Positions 1 through 8,847 of a stretch of DNA of 64,000 bases are shown here, piece by piece. The notes under the pieces were generated by a model. It saw only the letters and a program-made list of their open reading frames with translations. It did no database searches and had not been told where the DNA came from. A program made the position numbers and the translations under genes. Every line of letters begins with the position of its first letter. Positions within the stretch are counted from its first letter, which is position 1. Origin of the DNA: Betaproteobacteria bacterium (lineage in GTDB: Bacteria; Pseudomonadota; Gammaproteobacteria; Burkholderiales; Ga0077523); contig WGLR01000001.1 of the NCBI GenBank assembly GCA_016125475.1, forward strand, positions 146,131 to 210,130. Direction: 5' to 3'.

Positions 1-20
1 GCATCGAGTTCTGCGTCCAT
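1..20 (-). CDS. Partial CDS, first codons of an unidentified protein
   Basis: An ATG at 20-18 on the minus strand opens a frame of which only six complete codons (MDAELD) lie inside the window. No Shine-Dalgarno sequence precedes it, but a good promoter sits exactly where a leaderless transcript would start. The product cannot be identified from six residues. The call rests on the promoter position, so it is tentative. Confidence 0.35.
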
Positions 21-26
21 GGGGTC

Positions 27-56
27 ACTATACTGATCAAAATCCTGTCTAGTCAA
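27..56 (-). promoter_or_regulatory. Sigma70-type promoter of the gene leaving the left edge
   Basis: On the minus strand a -35 TTGACT (51-56) and a -10 TATAGT (27-32) are 18 bases apart. The expected transcription start, six to seven bases past the -10, falls at about position 20, which is where the only visible start codon begins. The mRNA would therefore be leaderless or nearly so. The spacer contains TGATCA, which could be part of an operator. Confidence 0.55.
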
Positions 57-170
57 CAATTAACGAGGTCTTTTGAAGGCATCACCTCAGGTAATGACGT
101 GAGCATCGAGGCTCGAGCCGAGCCGCGTCCGTGCGGCGGGGCGATAGGCGCCGGTACTGTTAGAATCGCA

Positions 171-405
171 GGTGTTCGGGTGCCCGGTTCCGTCAGACAC
201 GGACCGGGATAATCGGGAAACAGGTGAGCGGCGACCGCCGCGATTCCTGTGCTGCCCCCGCAACGGTAAGCGAGTTTCGTCGCACCAGTAAGCCACTGTC
301 GCAGGTTCGGTCCGGTCGTTCAGTCGATCGCCGAACCGGGACGGGAAGGCGGTGCGGCTCAGGCGCCAGTCGCGTCTGGCACTCGCAAGTCCGGAGACCG
401 GCCTG
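171..405 (+). promoter_or_regulatory. Cobalamin (AdoCbl) riboswitch
   Basis: The region carries the conserved blocks of the cobalamin riboswitch in order: a GGTGCCC-like opening, the AATCGGGAAACAGGTG block near 212-227, the B12 box core GCTGCCCCCGCAACGGTAA near 252-270, a GGGAAGGCGG block near 343-352, and the closing AAGTCCGGAGACCGGCCTG near 387-405. It sits about 110 bases upstream of a TonB-dependent receptor gene on the same strand. In this class, ligand binding lowers expression of the downstream transporter, so the receptor should be repressed when cobalamin is plentiful. Exact ends are approximate. Confidence 0.95.
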
Positions 406-516
406 AACGCCCCCTGGTGCGCGCGATGTCCCGGCCGGAACGCTCCGAACCGACGTCTCGTCCTCGCACCGCCAACACTGATCCGCACGCGGTGGGCGTG
501 CCCAGCGAGGAACTCC

Positions 517-2490
517 ATGAAATCCAGTCGTCCTGCCAGCCTCGCGCTGGCTGCTTCCCTCTCCGCGTCGGTCCCTGTCGTGGCCGACGCTGCCGATCCG
601 ACCACGAATCTCTCCGTTCCGCCTGTCGTCGTCACGGCCAACCGGTTCGAGGAACCCGCGGCAGACCTTCCCGTGGGCGTGCAGGTGATCACGGCCCGGG
701 ACATCGCGGACTCCGGTGCCCTCACGCTCGCGGACGTGCTGTCCCGGCAGATGGGGCTCGTGGTCCGGGACAACTCGGGAGGGCCGAACCGGCAGATCGA
801 CCTGCGCGGATTCGGTGCCTTCGGAGACCAGAACACGCTCGTTCTCGTGAACGGGCAACGCATCTCCGAGAACGAGCAGACGCCCGCGGATCTGGCATCG
901 ATTGCCCTCCAGAGCATCGAACGTGTCGAGATCATGCGCGGCAGTGGGGCCGTGCTCTATGGGTCCGGAGCGACTGGCGGCACGATCAACATCATCACGC
1001 GCCTGCCCGCCTTCGGAGAAAGAGACCTGCAACTGCGTGGCACAGCAGGTTCCTACGGTACGTGGGGGCTCGCCGCGTCCGGATCCGCGGGCAGCGAAAG
1101 TCTCGCGGTCGGAGTCGATGCCTCCCATCTCGCGTCGGACAACTATCGCCGCAACAACGACCTGCTCCAGGACAACCTGCAGGCCGCGCTCCGATGGGGA
1201 CGTGGGGACACGAGTGCGACGCTGAGCGCCTCCCGCAGCCGTCAGGATCTCCGGCTGCCCGGCGAACGCACGGCCCAACAGTTCGTCACGGATCCGAGAG
1301 GCACGTCGAAGCCCGACGACTGGTATTCGCTCGACGCGACCCGGACCCTGCTCAGGCTGGACCACGCCCTGCGACGGGGAACCCTCGCCGTCGACATCAT
1401 GCACCGGGAGCGACACAACAAGTCCTTCCAGTTCGGCGGGTTCAACACGATCGACAGTCGCGTCTCGGGCATGTCTCCCCGTGTCCGCGTCCCGTTCGAT
1501 ACCGGCATGCTCTCGCACATGCTGATCGTCGGTGCGGACTGGGAAAACTGGGACTTCGACAACCGGATCGACGCATTCAGCTATGCGGGCCGGGCGGAAC
1601 AGGAGAACGCGGGAATCTACGTGCAGGAAAACGTGAGCACGGACACCGGCACCTCGATGAGTCTCGGCGCACGACATCAGCGCGCGCGCAGCGCCCTCGT
1701 GGAGGGCGCGCAGACCTCGGACCGCGTCCAGATCGTTCGCGCGTACGAGGTGGCCGTGAAACAGGTCGTCTCGCGGACGCTGTCCGGATACGTCAGGATC
1801 GGACGCAGTTTCCGGTTTGCGAACGTCGACGAGGTGCGCAGTTTCGGCTTTGGTCCGCCCAACCTGCTTGAACCGCAGACCTCGCTGGATCGTGAAGCCG
1901 GCGCCCGGTACACATCGGCCCGGGCCGACGTGCGGGTCGCCTACTTCGTGTCCCGGCTGCGCAACGAGATCCTCTTCGATCCGGTCAGCTTCACGAACGT
2001 GAACCTGCCGCCGACCGAGCGTCGGGGCGTGGAAATCGGCAGTCGGTTCCTGATCGATCCCTCGCTCGTGTTCGCCGCGAACTACGCCTGGATGCAGGGC
2101 CGATTTCTCGAAGGCGCGTTCGCGGGCGCATCCGTCGGTGGCCGCGACATCCCGCTCGTGCCCAGGAACAAGGCGGACGCGACCCTCGCCTTCGCACCCG
2201 ACGGGAACACGACGCTTTCCGCGACCGCCACCTACGTGGGCCACCAGCGTTTCGACAACGACCAGACGAACACCTTCCCGATAAGGATGCCCTCGTACAC
2301 CGTCGTCGACGGAACGATCACGCGGGAAGCCGGCCGCTGGCGCCTGACGGCCGCGGCCCTGAACGTCTTCGACCGGCGCTACTACAGCTATGGCCTCTCC
2401 AACGTGCCGGCGTCGGGCACGTTCAGCGTCTACCCGGCTGCCGGCCGGGCATTCCTGTTCACCGCGGAGTACCGCCTCGGACCGTCATAG
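517..2490 (+). CDS. btuB: TonB-dependent outer-membrane receptor, BtuB-like (cobalamin uptake)
   Basis: The 657-residue protein begins with a signal peptide (about residues 1-26, ending ADA), followed by a TonB-box-like PPVVVTANRFEEP stretch. An N-terminal plug domain follows (DIADSGALTLADVL, then GAVLYGSGATGGTINIITR), and then a long beta-barrel ending in an aromatic-rich strand. Such receptors import ligands across the outer membrane with energy from TonB-ExbBD. Cobalamin or another corrinoid is assigned from the riboswitch directly upstream; the protein alone would only support TonB-dependent receptor. The ATG at 517 is chosen because it is followed by the signal peptide and preceded by GCGAGGA. 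No inner-membrane BtuCDF genes are in the window. Confidence 0.85.
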   Translation: MKSSRPASLALAASLSASVPVVADAADPTTNLSVPPVVVTANRFEEPAADLPVGVQVITARDIADSGALTLADVLSRQMGLVVRDNSGGPNRQIDLRGFGAFGDQNTLVLVNGQRISENEQTPADLASIALQSIERVEIMRGSGAVLYGSGATGGTINIITRLPAFGERDLQLRGTAGSYGTWGLAASGSAGSESLAVGVDASHLASDNYRRNNDLLQDNLQAALRWGRGDTSATLSASRSRQDLRLPGERTAQQFVTDPRGTSKPDDWYSLDATRTLLRLDHALRRGTLAVDIMHRERHNKSFQFGGFNTIDSRVSGMSPRVRVPFDTGMLSHMLIVGADWENWDFDNRIDAFSYAGRAEQENAGIYVQENVSTDTGTSMSLGARHQRARSALVEGAQTSDRVQIVRAYEVAVKQVVSRTLSGYVRIGRSFRFANVDEVRSFGFGPPNLLEPQTSLDREAGARYTSARADVRVAYFVSRLRNEILFDPVSFTNVNLPPTERRGVEIGSRFLIDPSLVFAANYAWMQGRFLEGAFAGASVGGRDIPLVPRNKADATLAFAPDGNTTLSATATYVGHQRFDNDQTNTFPIRMPSYTVVDGTITREAGRWRLTAAALNVFDRRYYSYGLSNVPASGTFSVYPAAGRAFLFTAEYRLGPS

Positions 2491-2549
2491 CGGGACGGCA
2501 GTGTCTTCCCGGCGGGGGGCCGACGTCGTATTTCTGCTATCGTTTCCGG

Positions 2550-4403
2550 ATGTCTACTCCGACCAGCGCGCAGCTCTACCTACGCCTGCTGCGCTACGTG
2601 CGCCCCTACTGGCGCGTGTTCCTCGCGTCGGTGCTCGGCACCACCGTCGCTGCGGTCACGGAACCGGCGCTGCCGGCGCTCATGAAGCCGCTTCTCGACG
2701 GCACGTTCGTCGACAAGGACCCGTGGCTCATGCGCTGGATGCCGGTCGCGCTCGTGGTCCTGTTCCTGGTCCGCGGCCTCGCGAATTTCGTGGAGAGCTA
2801 CTGTTCGAACTGGGTCGCGACGCGCGTGGTCCTCGACCTGAGGGATGCCATGTTCCGCAAGTTCATGGTCCTGCCCGTGCACTTCTACGACGAGCAGGTC
2901 AGCGGCAACCTCGTATCCAAGGTCACGTTCGACGTCACCCAGGTCACCTCGGCGGCCACTTCCGCGGTGACGATCTCCCTGAAGGACAGCATCACCATCG
3001 CCGGGCTGCTCGGATGGCTCCTGTACCTGAACTGGAAGCTCACGCTCATCACTCTCGTCACGGTGCCCGGCATCACGCTGATCGTCCGGCTGTTCAGCAG
3101 GCGGCTGCGACGCGTGGGCCGGGCAGTGCAGCAGGCCATGGGCGACACGACTCAGGTCCTGCAGGAAGGCATCGAGTGCCAGAAGGTCGTGAAGATCTTC
3201 GGCGGTGCGCCCTACGAGGTCGCAAGGTTTCGAGCCAGCGCGAACCGCGTGCGCAGCTTCAGCATGAAATATGCGGCAGCGGCGGCCGCGAACACGTCGA
3301 TCGTCCAGCTGATCGCGGCGATCGCGCTCGCCGTGATCATCACGATGGTCGCGCGCCAGTCGGCCGCGAACGAGACGACCGTCGGCGGATTCGTGTCGTT
3401 CATCACCGCGATGCTCATGCTCCTGCAACCGCTGAAGCGCCTGACCGGCGTGAACGAACAGCTGCAGAAGGGCCTTGCTGCGGCCGAGAGCATATTCGGC
3501 GTTCTGGACAGGGACCCCGAACCCGATGCGGGCAGCGTCACTCTCGAGGCGCCGCGTGGCGACCTCGTCTTCGAGTCCGTCACCATGCAGTACGCGAACG
3601 CGGAGCGTCCCGCCCTGCGAAACGTTTCGCTCGCCATCCACGCGGGGGAGACGATCGCACTGGTCGGACCTTCGGGCGGCGGCAAGACGACCCTCGCCAA
3701 TCTCGTCCCGCGCTTCTACCAGCCGACCGGCGGCCGCATCCTGCTCGACGGCCACGATCTGCGCGAACTCACGCTGGAGAGTCTGCGCGCGAGCATTGCG
3801 CTCGTGTCCCAGGAGGTCGCGCTCTTCAACGATACGGTGGCTGCCAACATCGCCTATGGCGCGCGGTCGGGAGCCTCCGAAGCGGACATCGTGCAGGCCG
3901 CCGAAGCCGCGAACGCCGCCGCCTTCATCCGGGAAATGCCGCAGGGGCTGAAGACCGTCGTCGGCGAGAACGGGGTTCGGCTCTCGGGAGGGCAGCGGCA
4001 GCGCATAGCGATCGCGCGCACGCTGCTCAAGAACGCGCCGATCCTCATCCTCGACGAGGCCACGTCCGCACTCGACTCCGAGTCGGAAAGACTCGTTCAG
4101 GCCGCACTGGAAAGGCTCATGCGAGGACGCACGACACTGGTCATCGCGCACCGCCTCTCGACGATCGAGAACGCGGACCGGATCGTCGTGCTCGATCAGG
4201 GCGAAGTGGCGGAGGTCGGTACTCACGCGGAGCTGATGGCGCGCGACGGAATCTACGCGAGACTGCACCGGATCCAGTTCGCGCGCACCGATTCCCCGCC
4301 GGTCGCCGCGGAGCACGAATCCGGTGAACCGGTGCGCGAGCCTGCGCACGAGGTCGTCGCGATGCCCGATTCCCTCTCGATCCGGGACGACGACGCGCCG
4401 TAG
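2550..4403 (+). CDS. msbA: Lipid A/phospholipid flippase MsbA, ABC exporter
   Basis: This 617-residue half-transporter has an N-terminal six-helix membrane domain (about residues 10-310) fused to an ATPase domain. Walker A is GPSGGGKTT (373-381), the ABC signature LSGGQ begins at 478, Walker B ILILDE begins at 498, and the H-loop lies in VIAHRLSTI. Homologues flip core lipid A and phospholipids across the inner membrane. The C-terminal tail beyond the ATPase is hydrophilic. The gene follows the receptor gene after 59 bases and converges on polA with seven bases between stop codons. The start lacks a strong ribosome binding site, but the family length fits. Confidence 0.93.
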   Translation: MSTPTSAQLYLRLLRYVRPYWRVFLASVLGTTVAAVTEPALPALMKPLLDGTFVDKDPWLMRWMPVALVVLFLVRGLANFVESYCSNWVATRVVLDLRDAMFRKFMVLPVHFYDEQVSGNLVSKVTFDVTQVTSAATSAVTISLKDSITIAGLLGWLLYLNWKLTLITLVTVPGITLIVRLFSRRLRRVGRAVQQAMGDTTQVLQEGIECQKVVKIFGGAPYEVARFRASANRVRSFSMKYAAAAAANTSIVQLIAAIALAVIITMVARQSAANETTVGGFVSFITAMLMLLQPLKRLTGVNEQLQKGLAAAESIFGVLDRDPEPDAGSVTLEAPRGDLVFESVTMQYANAERPALRNVSLAIHAGETIALVGPSGGGKTTLANLVPRFYQPTGGRILLDGHDLRELTLESLRASIALVSQEVALFNDTVAANIAYGARSGASEADIVQAAEAANAAAFIREMPQGLKTVVGENGVRLSGGQRQRIAIARTLLKNAPILILDEATSALDSESERLVQAALERLMRGRTTLVIAHRLSTIENADRIVVLDQGEVAEVGTHAELMARDGIYARLHRIQFARTDSPPVAAEHESGEPVREPAHEVVAMPDSLSIRDDDAP

Positions 4404-4410
4404 CGGGGCC

Positions 4411-7125
4411 TCAGTGTGCCTCGTCCCAGTTCGCGCCGATTCCCACCTCGGCCTCCAGGGGAACCGACAGCGCCGCGACACCCGCCATCAGCTCCGGGAC
4501 CCGACTCTTCACGGCCGGAAGCTCGTCTTCCGGTACCTCGAGAACGAGTTCGTCGTGCACCTGCATCACGAGCCGCGTTCGCATCGTGTCCCTTTCCAGC
4601 CACCCCTGCACCGCGATCATCGCCAGCTTGATCAGGTCCGCCGCAGTCCCCTGCATCGGTGCGTTGATCGCCGCCCTCTCGGCGCCCTGCCTGCGCCCCT
4701 GGTTCTGGGCCCGGATGTCCGGCAGGTACAGACGCCGGCCGAACACGGTCTCGACATAGCCGGTCTCGCGCGCGGTCTGACGGGTGCGCTGCATGTAGTC
4801 CGCGACCCCGGGATACCTCGCGAAATAACGTTCCATGTACTGCTGAGCGGCGCCGCGCTCTATCCCGAGCTGGGAGGCCAGGCCGAACGCCGACATGCCG
4901 TAGATCAGACCGAAATTGATCACCTTCGCGTAGCGGCGCTGCTCGGAAGTCACGTCCGCACCGGCCGTGGCGAAGATCTCCGAGGCTGTCGCACGATGGA
5001 TGTCCTCGCCTTCCCGGAACGCCTTCAGCAATGCCGCGTCGCCGGACAGGTGCGCCATGATGCGCAGCTCGATCTGAGAGTAGTCCGCGGAGAGGATCCT
5101 GTGGCCGGGGGGCGCGACGAAAGCCTCGCGGATTCTCCTCCCCTCGGGCGTGCGTACCGGAATGTTCTGCAGGTTGGGTTCCGTGCTCGAGAGACGGCCG
5201 GTGACCGCGACCGCCTGCCCGTAGTTCGTGTGCACGCGCCCTGTGTGCGGATTCACCATCCTCGGCAGCTTGTCCGCGTAGGTCGACTTGAGTTTCGACA
5301 GTGCGCGATAGTCGAGGATGCGCCTCGGCAGCGGATGATCGAGCGCGAGCTGCTCGAGGACCTCCTCGTCCGTGGAAGGTGCGCCGCTCGGGGTCTTCTT
5401 CACGACGGGCAGCTTGTGCTTCACGAAGAGGATCTCCTGAAGCTGCTTGGGGGAGTTGACGTTGAAGGGCTGCCCGGCGAGTTCGTGAGCTTCCTTCTCC
5501 AGCGCCTGCATCTTGTGACCGAGTTCGTGGCTCTGCTTCTCGAGCAGCGCGCCATCGATCAGCACACCGTTGCGTTCCACGGCGAGCAGCACGGGCATCA
5601 GCGGCATCTCGATGTCGCGATAGATGCGGACGAGTCCCTCACCGCTTTCGACCTGCGGGAGCATCGCGGCGTGCAGTTGCAGGGTGACGTCGGCGTCTTC
5701 CGCAGAGTATTCCGCGGCGCGCTCCACGCTGACCTGATCGAAGCCGATCTGGTTGGCCCCCTTGCCGGCAACCTCCTCGTACTTGATGGTCCTGATCCCG
5801 AGGTGGCGCATCGCCAGGCTGTCCATGTCATGAGGCTTGTGGCTCTCGATCACGTAGGACTCGAGGAGCGTGTCGTGCACGACACCTCTCACGTTCACGC
5901 CGTGATTCAGGCAGACGTGCATGTCGTACTTGGCGTTCTGGGCGAGCTTGGGCTTCGTGGCATCCTCGAGCCAGGGCCGCAGCCGCTCGATCGCGGTATC
6001 GGGGTCGATCTGATCGGGAGCGCCCGGATAACGGTGCGCGACCGGCAGGTAGGCCGCCTCGTGCGGCGTGACCGCAAAGGAGAATCCGACGATGCGTGCC
6101 GCCATCGGATCGAGGCTGGTCGTTTCGGTGTCGAAGCACACGAGGCGAGCCGCGTCGATCTTCGCGAGCCAGCGGGAGAGTGCCTCCTCGTCGAGGATCG
6201 TCTCGTATCGTCTTTCCGGTGGCGGCGCTGCCAGCGTCGGAGACGCGGCGGACGCCGCCGGGTCCGCGCGCGCCCCGGCCTTCAGCTCCTGCAGCCACGT
6301 GTTGAATCCGAGGCGCTCGTACATCTCGCCCAGGCGGTCGAGATCCTCGGCACGGGGTGACAGCGCCCCGAGATCGAACGGCAGGTCGACGTCACACTTC
6401 ACGGTGAGCAGCCGGCGCGCCATGGGCAGCCAGTCCAGCGCCTTGCGCAGGTTGCCGCCCACGACGCCCCCTATCTCGTCCGCATGCTCGACGATCGCGT
6501 CGAGCGATCCGTACTGACCGAGCCACTTCACGGCCGTCTTGGGCCCGACCTTCTCGACACCCGGCACGTTGTCGACGCTGTCGCCCACGAGACTGAAATA
6601 GTCGACGATGCGGTCGGGCGGCACGCCGAACTTCGCCCTGACCCCGTCGACGTCGAGTACCTCGTTGGACATCGTGTTCACGAGGCTCACGTGTTCGTCG
6701 ACGAGTTGCGCGAGGTCCTTGTCGCCCGTGGACACCACCGTCCGGACCTCCTCGCGTGCGGCGCTCGCGGCAAGCGTGCCGATCACGTCGTCCGCCTCCA
6801 CACCGTCCACCATGAGCAGGTGCCAGCCAAGCGCCTTCACGAGCTCGTGGATCGGTTCGATCTGCGCCGCGAGGTCCTCGGGCATCGGGGGGCGATGCGC
6901 CTTGTACGCCGGGTACCACTCGTCACGGAAGGTCTTTCCTTTTGCGTCAAATACGCAGGCGATATAATCCGCGGGCACTTCGCGGCGGAGGCGTCTGAGC
7001 ATGCTCACCACGCCGTAGATCGCGCCCGTGGGCTCACCCGCGCGGCTGCGCAGATCGGGCAGCGCATGAAAGGCGCGATACAGATAGGACGATCCGTCCA
7101 CCAGCAAGAGCGTTTTCTTTTCCAC
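4411..7125 (-). CDS. polA: DNA polymerase I
   Basis: The 904-residue protein has the three expected domains. The 5'-3' nuclease domain (about 1-290) contains VDGVEADDVIGTLA and SLVGDSVDNVPGV. The 3'-5' exonuclease domain keeps its acidic residues: D332 and E334 in FDTETTSLD, D401 in NAKYD, and the YSAED block near 473-477, so proofreading should be active. The polymerase domain has motif A DYSQIE (681-686), motif B around 730-745 and motif C QVHDE (855-859). It fills gaps in repair and removes RNA primers. The start is a GTG with no clear Shine-Dalgarno sequence, and it faces the next gene across only 20 bases. Confidence 0.97.
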   Translation of the reverse strand: MEKKTLLLVDGSSYLYRAFHALPDLRSRAGEPTGAIYGVVSMLRRLRREVPADYIACVFDAKGKTFRDEWYPAYKAHRPPMPEDLAAQIEPIHELVKALGWHLLMVDGVEADDVIGTLAASAAREEVRTVVSTGDKDLAQLVDEHVSLVNTMSNEVLDVDGVRAKFGVPPDRIVDYFSLVGDSVDNVPGVEKVGPKTAVKWLGQYGSLDAIVEHADEIGGVVGGNLRKALDWLPMARRLLTVKCDVDLPFDLGALSPRAEDLDRLGEMYERLGFNTWLQELKAGARADPAASAASPTLAAPPPERRYETILDEEALSRWLAKIDAARLVCFDTETTSLDPMAARIVGFSFAVTPHEAAYLPVAHRYPGAPDQIDPDTAIERLRPWLEDATKPKLAQNAKYDMHVCLNHGVNVRGVVHDTLLESYVIESHKPHDMDSLAMRHLGIRTIKYEEVAGKGANQIGFDQVSVERAAEYSAEDADVTLQLHAAMLPQVESGEGLVRIYRDIEMPLMPVLLAVERNGVLIDGALLEKQSHELGHKMQALEKEAHELAGQPFNVNSPKQLQEILFVKHKLPVVKKTPSGAPSTDEEVLEQLALDHPLPRRILDYRALSKLKSTYADKLPRMVNPHTGRVHTNYGQAVAVTGRLSSTEPNLQNIPVRTPEGRRIREAFVAPPGHRILSADYSQIELRIMAHLSGDAALLKAFREGEDIHRATASEIFATAGADVTSEQRRYAKVINFGLIYGMSAFGLASQLGIERGAAQQYMERYFARYPGVADYMQRTRQTARETGYVETVFGRRLYLPDIRAQNQGRRQGAERAAINAPMQGTAADLIKLAMIAVQGWLERDTMRTRLVMQVHDELVLEVPEDELPAVKSRVPELMAGVAALSVPLEAEVGIGANWDEAH

Positions 7126-7145
7126 GGCGGTTTCGACGACAGACT

Positions 7146-7874
7146 ATGACGACCAGGAACAAGATTCCTGTTCCGCTCGCACCGGAACTACTCGAGAAAT
7201 CGTGGTCCGCGCGCGAGTCGTGGCGGGTGTTCGGGATTATGGCAGAGTTCGTCGAGGCGACCGAACGGCTCAATTCGGTACGTCCTGCCGTGAGCATCTT
7301 CGGCAGCGCACGAACCCCTCCGGAACATCCTTACTACCAGCTCACCGAGCGCATCGCGCGGCAGCTTTCCGACGCGGGATTCGCGGTGATATCGGGCGGT
7401 GGTCCTGGCGTGATGGAAGCCGCCAACAAGGGCGCCTTCTTCGGTCGTTCGCTGTCGGTGGGGCTCAACATCCAGTTGCCACACGAGCAGAAGGCGAATC
7501 TGTTCCAGGACATCAGCCAGACGTTCCAGCACTTCTTCGCACGGAAGGTGATGTTCGTGAAATTCGCGTCGGCCTACGTCGTGATGCCGGGCGGATTCGG
7601 AACCCTCGACGAACTCATGGAGGCTCTCACGCTCGTCCAGACGAGGAAGACCCGTCGCATCCCGATCATCCTGGTGCACAGCCCCTTCTGGCAGGGGTTG
7701 CTCGACTGGATTCGCGCGACACTCGTCGAGGAGAAGATGATCGATCCCGAGGACGTCGAACTGGTTCAGGTGATCGACGAGCCGGAAAAGGTGGTGGAGG
7801 CGATCTTCGCCCACTACGAGAAGCGGGGCTTCGATCTCTCGGCGGCCGAGCGCGAGGCGCAGCTGAACCTCTGA
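7146..7874 (+). CDS. LOG family protein (TIGR00730, lysine-decarboxylase-like Rossmann fold)
   Basis: This 242-residue protein carries the SGGGPGVMEAANKGA block (83-97) and the PGGFGTLDE motif (148-156) that define the LOG/TIGR00730 family. Characterised members are cytokinin riboside 5'-monophosphate phosphoribohydrolases that release a base from a nucleoside monophosphate; the bacterial physiological substrate is often unknown. Despite the older lysine decarboxylase label there is no PLP site. The N-terminal extension with ESWRVFGIMAEFVEATE is typical of proteobacterial members and supports the ATG at 7146, though no ribosome binding site is visible. thrB follows after 16 bases. Confidence 0.88.
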   Translation: MTTRNKIPVPLAPELLEKSWSARESWRVFGIMAEFVEATERLNSVRPAVSIFGSARTPPEHPYYQLTERIARQLSDAGFAVISGGGPGVMEAANKGAFFGRSLSVGLNIQLPHEQKANLFQDISQTFQHFFARKVMFVKFASAYVVMPGGFGTLDELMEALTLVQTRKTRRIPIILVHSPFWQGLLDWIRATLVEEKMIDPEDVELVQVIDEPEKVVEAIFAHYEKRGFDLSAAEREAQLNL

Positions 7875-7890
7875 CCGGGGCGTCTCGACG

Positions 7891-8847
7891 ATGTCGGTGT
7901 TCACGAAGGTCTCGGAGAACGACCTTGCGGCCTGGCTCAGGCAGTACTCGGTCGGGCATCTGAAGGGATTCGAGGGGATCCGGGCCGGAATCGAGAATTC
8001 GAACTTCTTCGTGACGACGACGCACGGGGAATACGTCCTGACGCTCTTCGAAAGGCTCGGGCCGGACGCCCTGCCGTTCTACCTCGATCTCATGGCGCAC
8101 CTGTCGAGTCATGGCCTGCCCTGCCCGAAGCCCATCGCGAGCCTCGAGAACGCGTTCCTGGGGGAACTGAACGGCAAACCCGCGGCGCTCGTCACCCGCG
8201 TGGCCGGGGGGCCCGTCCAGGACCCGACCGAGGCGCACTGTGCCGCGGTGGGCGAAGTCCTCGCCGACCTGCACCTCGCGGGTCGGAGTTTTCCCGGCCG
8301 GCTCGACAACCTTCGCGGCGCGACCTGGTGGGAGGCCACCGCACCGGAGCTCCTGCCGTTTCTCGACGACGCACAGCGGTCGCTGCTCATGAGCGAGATC
8401 CGTTTCCAGCACGATCGCCCTCCGGAGACCCTGCCTCGCGGAATCGTCCACGCGGATCTGTTTCGCGACAACGTGCTCTTCGACGGCGAGCGGATCGGCG
8501 GGGTCATCGATTTCTACTTCGCGTGCATCGACGTGCTCCTCTACGACGTGGCGATCGCGGTGAACGACTGGTGCCTGCGGGAGGACTGCACGCTCGACGT
8601 TCGCCGCGGTCGCGCGCTGCTCGAGGGGTATGCGGCGACTCGCCCCTTCGTCGCGGATGAACGCGCGTTCTGGCCGGTGATGCTGCGGGCCGGTGCATTG
8701 CGTTTCTGGGTGTCGCGTCTGTACGATTACCACCTCCCGCGCCCCGGTGAACTCACGCACGCGCACGACCCGGGGCGATTCGAGCTGATTTTGCGCAATC
8801 ACGTCGCGTCGACGCAGGAAATGGCGTCCACGCTGCCACTGACTTGA
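7891..8847 (+). CDS. thrB: Homoserine kinase, ThrB type II (APH-like fold)
   Basis: This 318-residue enzyme of the aminoglycoside-phosphotransferase fold phosphorylates L-homoserine to O-phosphohomoserine, the penultimate step of threonine synthesis. Visible features are the opening MSVFTKVSENDLAAWL, the GIENSNFFV block, the catalytic-loop aspartate D189 in GIVHADLFRDN, and the following GVIDFYFA metal-binding segment. It is the kinase type common in Beta- and some Gammaproteobacteria, unrelated to the GHMP-type ThrB of E. coli. Its stop codon overlaps the TTG start of the next membrane-protein gene, so the two are probably translationally coupled. Confidence 0.92.
   Translation: MSVFTKVSENDLAAWLRQYSVGHLKGFEGIRAGIENSNFFVTTTHGEYVLTLFERLGPDALPFYLDLMAHLSSHGLPCPKPIASLENAFLGELNGKPAALVTRVAGGPVQDPTEAHCAAVGEVLADLHLAGRSFPGRLDNLRGATWWEATAPELLPFLDDAQRSLLMSEIRFQHDRPPETLPRGIVHADLFRDNVLFDGERIGGVIDFYFACIDVLLYDVAIAVNDWCLREDCTLDVRRGRALLEGYAATRPFVADERAFWPVMLRAGALRFWVSRLYDYHLPRPGELTHAHDPGRFELILRNHVASTQEMASTLPLT

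Noticed and set aside
193..2244. A 683-codon open frame on the minus strand across the receptor gene
   Set aside because: High GC content produces long antisense frames. It has no domain, lies entirely over a well-supported gene and has no ribosome binding site. Similar shadows over msbA, the FAD/Fe-S fusion and others were also left out.
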